A stretch of 9,895 bases of DNA from Streptomycetaceae bacterium (GTDB lineage: Bacteria > Actinomycetota > Actinomycetes > Nanopelagicales > Nanopelagicaceae), in the NCBI GenBank assembly GCA_027488165.1, contig JAIYCF010000118.1, positions 1 to 9,895 on the forward strand, given 5' to 3'. Position 1 is the stretch's first letter; each line of letters opens with the position of its first letter. Made by a program: the position numbers and the translations under genes. Of the stretch, positions 6,442-9,895 are shown piece after piece. Below the pieces are notes generated by a model that was not told where the DNA came from, did no database searches, and was given only the letters and a program-made list of their open reading frames with translations.

Positions 6442-7721
6442 TAGCTACCGTGCTCCCAAGAGTTGAGGTACATATCTTGTGCAGGAGTTAATGTGTCGAT
6501 ACGGCCACCCATTGAAATCAACTTCAGGCTAGCAACTTCCTTATCGATATAAGTAGGAACGTTGTGAACACCTGCTGGAAGATTCTTGGCTTCCTTAACA
6601 AGATATTCAGCTGTTAGAGCTTGATCAGAGAATGACATATCCATAACTGATGCTGGGTGTCCTTCTGCTGCTCCGAGGTTAACTAGGCGACCTTCTGCAA
6701 GAAGCAATAGGCGGCGGCCATCTGCAAGAACGTATTCGTCAGTTTGGTGACGCATTTTTGAGTTCTTCTTCTTGGCGTTCTGCTCGAGCCATGCAACATC
6801 GATTTCAATATCGAAGTGGCCGGAGTTGGCCATGATCGCGCCATCTTTCATTACTGCAAAGTGCTCATCGCGAAGTACGTCACGGTTACCAGTAACAGTG
6901 ATGAAGACATCGCCAAGCTTTGCTGCATCAACCATTGGCATCACACGGAAACCTTGCATCATCGCATCAAGCGCCTTAGTTGGGTCAATTTCTGTAACAA
7001 TCACATCGGCGCCCATACCCTTTGCGCGCTCTGCAACGCCCTTACCGCAGTAACCAAATCCAGCGACTACGACTACGCGACCTGCAAGCAGGAAGTTTGT
7101 CGCGCGGAATACTGCATCAAGAGTTGATTGACCAGTTCCGTAGCGGTTATCGAACATGTGCTTGGTGTCAGTGTCATTTACAGCGATCATCGGGAATGTG
7201 AGTGCGCCATCTTTAGCCATCTGATTTAGACGAATCACGCCTGTTGTTGTCTCTTCGCAACCACCAGCGATATTTGGAAGAAGTTCTTTACGTGTTGTGT
7301 GAAGTGTATTTACGAGGTCGCAACCATCGTCGAATACTTGGTGTGGTTCGATATCAAGTGCTGCGTTGATGTGTGCGTAGTAACCGTCACGATCAACTGC
7401 ATTGCGAGCAAATACTGAGATTCCGTACTCGTGTACGAGGGCCGCTGCTGTGTCATCTTGTGTAGAAAGTGGGTTCGACGCACAAAGTGCAATCTCTGCT
7501 CCGCCAGCCTTTAGAACGCGCATCAAGTTTGCGGTCTCGGTGGTCACGTGCATACATGCTGAGATGCGAACGCCAGTGAATGGTTGTGATTTTTCGAAGC
7601 GCTCACGGATCTGTGCAAGCACAGGCATGTTGCGTTCTGCCCATTCGATCTTCTTACGGCCTTCGGCTGCAAGAGATGCATCGGCGATGTCATGCTTTGG
7701 AATTGTTGTTACAGGTGTCAT
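6441..7721 (-). CDS. ahcY: S-adenosylhomocysteine hydrolase (adenosylhomocysteinase)
   Basis: This NAD-dependent cytosolic enzyme splits S-adenosylhomocysteine into adenosine and homocysteine, relieving product inhibition of methyltransferases. At 426 residues it has the substrate and catalytic residues in place: His58 (ACMHVTTETA), Asp131/132, Glu156/157 (GGCEETTTGV), Lys187, Asp191 and Asn192 (KHMFDNRYGTGQS), the Rossmann loop GFGYCGKG (221-228), NSGHFDIEI (299-307) and GHPASVMDMSF (354-364). It is shorter than the roughly 490-residue mycobacterial SahH. It has the NRYGTGQS block I associate with archaeal and Thermotoga enzymes, and it ends in AQDMYLNSWEHGS without the usual C-terminal KxDHYRY tail. 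The ATG has a good AGGGAGA ribosome-binding site. It heads the probable operon with mtrA and mtrB; no tmk intervenes. Confidence 0.97.
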   Translation of the reverse strand: MTPVTTIPKHDIADASLAAEGRKKIEWAERNMPVLAQIRERFEKSQPFTGVRISACMHVTTETANLMRVLKAGGAEIALCASNPLSTQDDTAAALVHEYGISVFARNAVDRDGYYAHINAALDIEPHQVFDDGCDLVNTLHTTRKELLPNIAGGCEETTTGVIRLNQMAKDGALTFPMIAVNDTDTKHMFDNRYGTGQSTLDAVFRATNFLLAGRVVVVAGFGYCGKGVAERAKGMGADVIVTEIDPTKALDAMMQGFRVMPMVDAAKLGDVFITVTGNRDVLRDEHFAVMKDGAIMANSGHFDIEIDVAWLEQNAKKKNSKMRHQTDEYVLADGRRLLLLAEGRLVNLGAAEGHPASVMDMSFSDQALTAEYLVKEAKNLPAGVHNVPTYIDKEVASLKLISMGGRIDTLTPAQDMYLNSWEHGS

Positions 7722-7730
7722 TGAAATATA

Positions 7731-7737
7731 TCTCCCT
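7731..7737 (-). promoter_or_regulatory. ribosome-binding site of ahcY
   Basis: On the minus strand this reads AGGGAGA, 9 nt before the ahcY ATG. It supports the chosen start and suggests that ahcY is translated from a leader and is not leaderless. Confidence 0.65.
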
Positions 7738-7788
7738 AGTTTAAACGGCTGTTTTTTCGCTTGACCTTCGGCGTAGGGCTCTACTGTG

Positions 7789-7816
7789 CTAGTCGGCTAT
7801 AGGTATAGCGTACTAG
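7789..7816. promoter_or_regulatory. 28-bp near-perfect palindrome, possible operator for the ahcY-mtrAB unit
   Basis: The left arm CTAGTCGGCTATA (7789-7801) and right arm TATAGCGTACTAG (7804-7816) are inverted repeats around a central GG. Eleven of 13 positions pair, and the two mismatches sit together in the middle of each arm. The dyad lies in the 116-bp gap between manB and ahcY, 68 to 95 bp upstream of the ahcY ATG. Neither strand has a T-run after it and the stem is AT-rich, which argues against a terminator. The symmetry suggests a site for a dimeric or tetrameric regulator; no regulator is identified. Clear -35/-10 hexamers could not be assigned around it. Confidence 0.5.
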
Positions 7817-7837
7817 TTAAGGTATTAATAAGAGGAT

Positions 7838-9190
7838 CTATCGGTCTCCACGGATCATGTTAAGTACATCATCTCGAACCTTTTTCATGCGGGCTTCCGT
7901 AGAAGCCTCAACGTTGAGTCGAAGGAGGGGCTCGGTATTTGAAGCGCGCAGGTTAAACCACCAAGTATCACCGCTAATGGTGAGGCCATCGAGGTGGTCG
8001 GCTTCCACGCCATCGTTATCAAGATATATCTCTTCAACGTGACTCATTGCAGCGCCTGCATCTGCAACTTCAGAATTGATTTCTCCACTTGAGATATATC
8101 TGGAATATGGTTTCAAAAGGTTTGATAGTGAACCCTTAACTTCACCAAGAGCTGCGATAGCGTGAAGTGCTGCCAACATTCCGGAATCTGCTCGCCAGAA
8201 ATCTTTGAAATAGAAGTGGCCAGAATGCTCGCCACCAAATACCGCACCGGTATCTGCCATAAGTTTCTTTATATAGGAATGGCCAACGCGGGAGCGGATC
8301 GCTTTACCACCGTTTTCTTCAACAATTTCAACAACCGCGCGAGATGAAATCAAATTGTAAATTATATTTGATCCTGGGTACTTCTTTAGTTCACGGTATG
8401 CAATCAGAGCAGTAAGGGTTGAAGGATTTACCAATTCCCCATTTTCATCTACTAGGAAACAGCGATCGGCATCTCCATCGAATGCTAACCCGATATCGGC
8501 CTTATGTTTCTTCACCGCTTTCTGCAGATCCTTTAAATTCTTTGGATCAATTGGATTAGCCTCATGATTAGGAAAGGTTCCATCTAGTTCAAAATACATT
8601 GGTATGACTTCGCAATTTAATTTAGCGAACACAGCTGGAGCGGTGTGCCCAGCCATTCCATTTCCTGCATCAATTACAACCTTTAGCGGGCGAATCTCGG
8701 AAAGGTCAACCAATGTCAGTAAGTGGTCAACGTAAGGCGTTAACAAATCTTGTTCAGACTCTGTGCCAACACTTCGGAAATCTATTGGAGAGCCCTCATT
8801 TACAAAACGCTCAATTGTTAAGAGCCCGGACTCTTTTCCGATTGGTCGAGCACCGCTTAAGCAGAGTTTGATTCCGTTGTATTCGGCTGGGTTGTGGCTA
8901 GCGGTAAACATTGCACCTGGATAGTTAAGTTTTCCTGCTGCAAAGTAGAGCATGTCTGTAGATGCCAAACCGATTCGGATTACATCTAAACCCTGTGAAG
9001 TTACTCCAGCCGAAAAGGCATCGGCAAAAATCGGTGATGAGGGGCGCATATCTTCGCCAATAACAACTGTGCCTGGCTCGCGTTCTTGTTGCAAGAATCT
9101 GGCAAAGGCAACGCCTGTTGCAAATGTAAAGTCCGCGGTAATTTCTACATCAACCAAACCGCGAATGTCGTAGGCTTTAAAGATTGAAAT
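7838..9190 (-). CDS. manB: phosphomannomutase/phosphoglucomutase (alpha-D-phosphohexomutase family), probable ATT start
   Basis: This enzyme interconverts hexose 6- and 1-phosphates; in Actinobacteria the syntenic ManB feeds GDP-mannose and cell-envelope glycans. With the ATT start at 9190 it is 450 residues. Motifs in order are the N-terminal FKAYDIRG (4-11), the phosphoserine loop TASHNP (Ser98), the metal loop DGDADR (238-243), the sugar-binding GEHSGH (320-325) and the phosphate-binding RASNTEP (415-421). The frame has no ATG, GTG or TTG between an in-frame TGA (9226-9224) and the end of FKAYDIRG. The first usable conventional start, TTG at 9157, lies just after that motif and would delete it. 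An AAGGA sits 6 nt before ATT (9190-9188) and 12 nt before ATC (9184-9182), so ATT is preferred. It follows DUF3499 by about 40 nt. Confidence 0.93.
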   Translation of the reverse strand: MSIFKAYDIRGLVDVEITADFTFATGVAFARFLQQEREPGTVVIGEDMRPSSPIFADAFSAGVTSQGLDVIRIGLASTDMLYFAAGKLNYPGAMFTASHNPAEYNGIKLCLSGARPIGKESGLLTIERFVNEGSPIDFRSVGTESEQDLLTPYVDHLLTLVDLSEIRPLKVVIDAGNGMAGHTAPAVFAKLNCEVIPMYFELDGTFPNHEANPIDPKNLKDLQKAVKKHKADIGLAFDGDADRCFLVDENGELVNPSTLTALIAYRELKKYPGSNIIYNLISSRAVVEIVEENGGKAIRSRVGHSYIKKLMADTGAVFGGEHSGHFYFKDFWRADSGMLAALHAIAALGEVKGSLSNLLKPYSRYISSGEINSEVADAGAAMSHVEEIYLDNDGVEADHLDGLTISGDTWWFNLRASNTEPLLRLNVEASTEARMKKVRDDVLNMIRGDR

Positions 9191-9193
9191 TTT

Positions 9194-9202
9194 TCTTCCT
9201 TC
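9194..9202 (-). promoter_or_regulatory. ribosome-binding site that decides the non-canonical manB start
   Basis: On the minus strand this reads GAAGGAAGA. The AAGGA core (9201-9197) is spaced 6 nt from the ATT codon at 9190-9188, ideal for initiation there. It is 39 nt from the TTG at 9157, too far to serve that codon. Confidence 0.6.
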
Positions 9203-9231
9203 GCTAATTGATCTCGGGGAATATCAAGAAT

Positions 9232-9609
9232 TTAGGACGGTACGGCGCGTAAATGGCCACGACGACCGAGTGATGAATGATCGGTTGTAGATGTAGCGCT
9301 GCTTTGATCTTGCATTGACTCGTGATTTGCGGCAACTTCACGAACGGCATCAGCGATAGCCATTAGGTCATCTTCAGAAGGCCCAAGGCCTGCTTGTGAA
9401 GTTTCCTCTTTGATTACCGTCCAACCATTAGGAACAGTTAAGCGTTTTCCATGGCTTTCACAGAGATCGTAAGAATGTGGTTCTGAGTAAGTAGCTAGTG
9501 GGCCAAGCACCGCAGTCGAGTCGGCATAGATATAGGTAAGCGTCATCGAAGCCAAGCTTCGGCAACTTACCCGCGAACAACTGCGCCCTGTGCGCGCCAA
9601 CTTACTCAT
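9232..9609 (-). CDS. DUF3499 family protein, small Cys/His actinobacterial protein
   Basis: This 125-residue protein of unknown function belongs to a family I know only from Actinobacteria (Rv3258c-like, next to manB there too). The conserved core is RSCSRVSCR (Cys11, Cys16), then TLTYIYADSTAVLGPLATY (23-41) and SYDLCESHGKRLTVPNGW (46-63, Cys50, His53). The CysX4Cys and CysX2His spacing could form a small metal site, which is inference. Residues after about 70 are acidic and then Ser/Thr-rich and look disordered. The ATG at 9609 has no Shine-Dalgarno. The minus strand has TAGCCT (TANNNT) ending 7 nt before it, the geometry of an actinobacterial leaderless promoter. It lies between the probable DUF5719 gene and manB, all on the same strand. 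Confidence 0.9.
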   Translation of the reverse strand: MSKLARTGRSCSRVSCRSLASMTLTYIYADSTAVLGPLATYSEPHSYDLCESHGKRLTVPNGWTVIKEETSQAGLGPSEDDLMAIADAVREVAANHESMQDQSSATSTTDHSSLGRRGHLRAVPS

Positions 9610-9651
9610 GACGCTAAGGCTAGTGGTTGAGTACCAAAAAAACTGGGATTG
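9610..9651 (-). promoter_or_regulatory. short gap with possible leaderless promoter for DUF3499
   Basis: The gap contains a run of seven T on the minus strand (9642-9636) and, closer to the gene, TAGCCT at 9622-9617, with 7 nt between it and the ATG. The T-run is not preceded by a stem, so it is not a convincing terminator. The -10-like box without a good -35 is compatible with a leaderless transcript but is weak evidence. Confidence 0.25.
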
Positions 9652-9895
9652 TCAGGGAGTTAAGACGCGAATATTAGACATTGGGACGGAGGATTTAGTC
9701 AGAACACTTCCTGCTGTAAGTGGGAAATATCCGTAACCACTCTTGGTTGCGATAAGCCCAGCTGCATAAATTCCTTTTCCTGCATCGGTTATCGATAGCG
9801 AGCGGACCCCGTCTGGGATCTTTACAGAAGCGATATCTTCACCGTTAACTCGAACCGTTTTACGCTTTCCATTATTGGAGAGAAGTACCATCTCC
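9652..9895 (-). CDS. C-terminus of a probable DUF5719-family protein (partial, runs off right edge)
   Basis: The frame is open from the window edge to the TGA at 9654-9652, giving 80 complete codons. The first in-frame Met (9891-9889) is preceded by an open Glu codon and is most likely internal. The segment reads as alternating beta strands: TVRVNGEDIASVKIPDG, SLSITDAGKGIYAAGLIATK, then YGYFPLTAGSV and a terminal SNIRVLTP. This resembles the C-terminal part of the secreted, beta-rich DUF5719 proteins that in Actinobacteria sit beside DUF3499 and manB, often behind a glycosyltransferase gene. The identification rests mostly on context and the overall pattern. The N-terminus, where a signal peptide would be, is outside the window. 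Confidence 0.5.
   Translation of the reverse strand, partial: EMVLLSNNGKRKTVRVNGEDIASVKIPDGVRSLSITDAGKGIYAAGLIATKSGYGYFPLTAGSVLTKSSVPMSNIRVLTP

Noticed and set aside
7402..7764. 120-codon open frame on the plus strand opposite ahcY
   Set aside because: It is an antisense shadow of the strongly conserved ahcY coding sequence, with no family resemblance or ribosome-binding site. The same applies to the other plus-strand frames opposite secA, mtrB, mtrA and manB.
7761..7787. plus-strand promoter TTGACC ... TACTGT in the manB-ahcY gap
   Set aside because: The spacer is 15 nt, and the only downstream target would be antisense to manB. Treated as chance.
7722..7837. SAH or SAM riboswitch upstream of ahcY
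   Set aside because: The 116-bp leader does not show the conserved core or stem arrangement I know for SAH, SAM-I or SAM-IV riboswitches. Only the symmetric dyad stands out.
7838..9157. manB starting at the TTG at 9157 (439 residues)
   Set aside because: It would remove the conserved FKAYDIRG motif, which is clearly encoded in frame just upstream, and has no ribosome-binding site at the right distance.
9636..9642. intrinsic terminator after the DUF5719 gene (run of seven T on the minus strand)
   Set aside because: No GC-rich stem precedes the T-run, so it is only a homopolymer.
1..9895. mobile element, CRISPR array, tRNA/rRNA or defence island
   Set aside because: No transposase, integrase, terminal repeats, spaced direct repeats or RNA gene signatures were seen. 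All genes fit an ordinary actinobacterial housekeeping locus.

Overview
The window looks like chromosomal DNA of a low-GC, streamlined actinobacterium; the freshwater planktonic acI/Nanopelagicales type is my best guess. The support is as follows. (i) Several families are essentially confined to Actinobacteria: an Rv3235-type protein, a DUF3499 protein and the MtrA/MtrB pair. (ii) The gene order follows the mycobacterial Rv3235-secA1-comF-mtrB-mtrA-sahH-manB-DUF3499 neighbourhood. (iii) The DNA is only moderately GC by eye. (iv) Genes are packed with tiny gaps or overlaps. The lineage assignment is inference; the family assignments are read from the proteins.

Layout, left to right. At 1-83 (minus) is the N-terminus of an exported or membrane protein that runs off the edge. 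A 123-bp divergent gap follows (84-206), holding one perfect DnaA-box-like 9-mer. An Rv3235-family protein lies on the plus strand (207-746) and is the only plus-strand gene. It ends tail-to-tail with secA on a shared TTAA. Everything from 743 to 9895 is then on the minus strand. In transcription order from the right edge it reads: the C-terminus of a probable DUF5719 protein, DUF3499, manB (phosphomannomutase/phosphoglucomutase), a 116-bp gap with a near-perfect 28-bp palindrome, ahcY (S-adenosylhomocysteine hydrolase), mtrA, mtrB, comF-like, secA.

How the genes work together. ahcY, mtrA and mtrB are coupled (1-nt overlap, then a 1-nt gap), and comF and secA follow at short distances, so ahcY-mtrA-mtrB-comF-secA is probably one transcription unit. 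It links methyl-cycle housekeeping, envelope-stress and division signalling, a ComF-type phosphoribosyltransferase and the Sec motor. ManB supplies hexose-1-phosphates for cell-envelope glycans. Relative to the mycobacterial locus, tmk (between sahH and mtrA), lpqB (between mtrB and comF) and hpf (between comF and secA) are missing here.

I found no mobile element, CRISPR array, RNA gene or obvious novel defence or biosynthetic system. The points most worth a second look are: manB, whose conserved N-terminus can only be reached from a non-AUG/GUG/UUG start (best candidate ATT); the 28-bp dyad upstream of ahcY; an archaeal/Thermotoga-style AhcY without the usual C-terminal tail; and the lpqB-less mtrAB operon.
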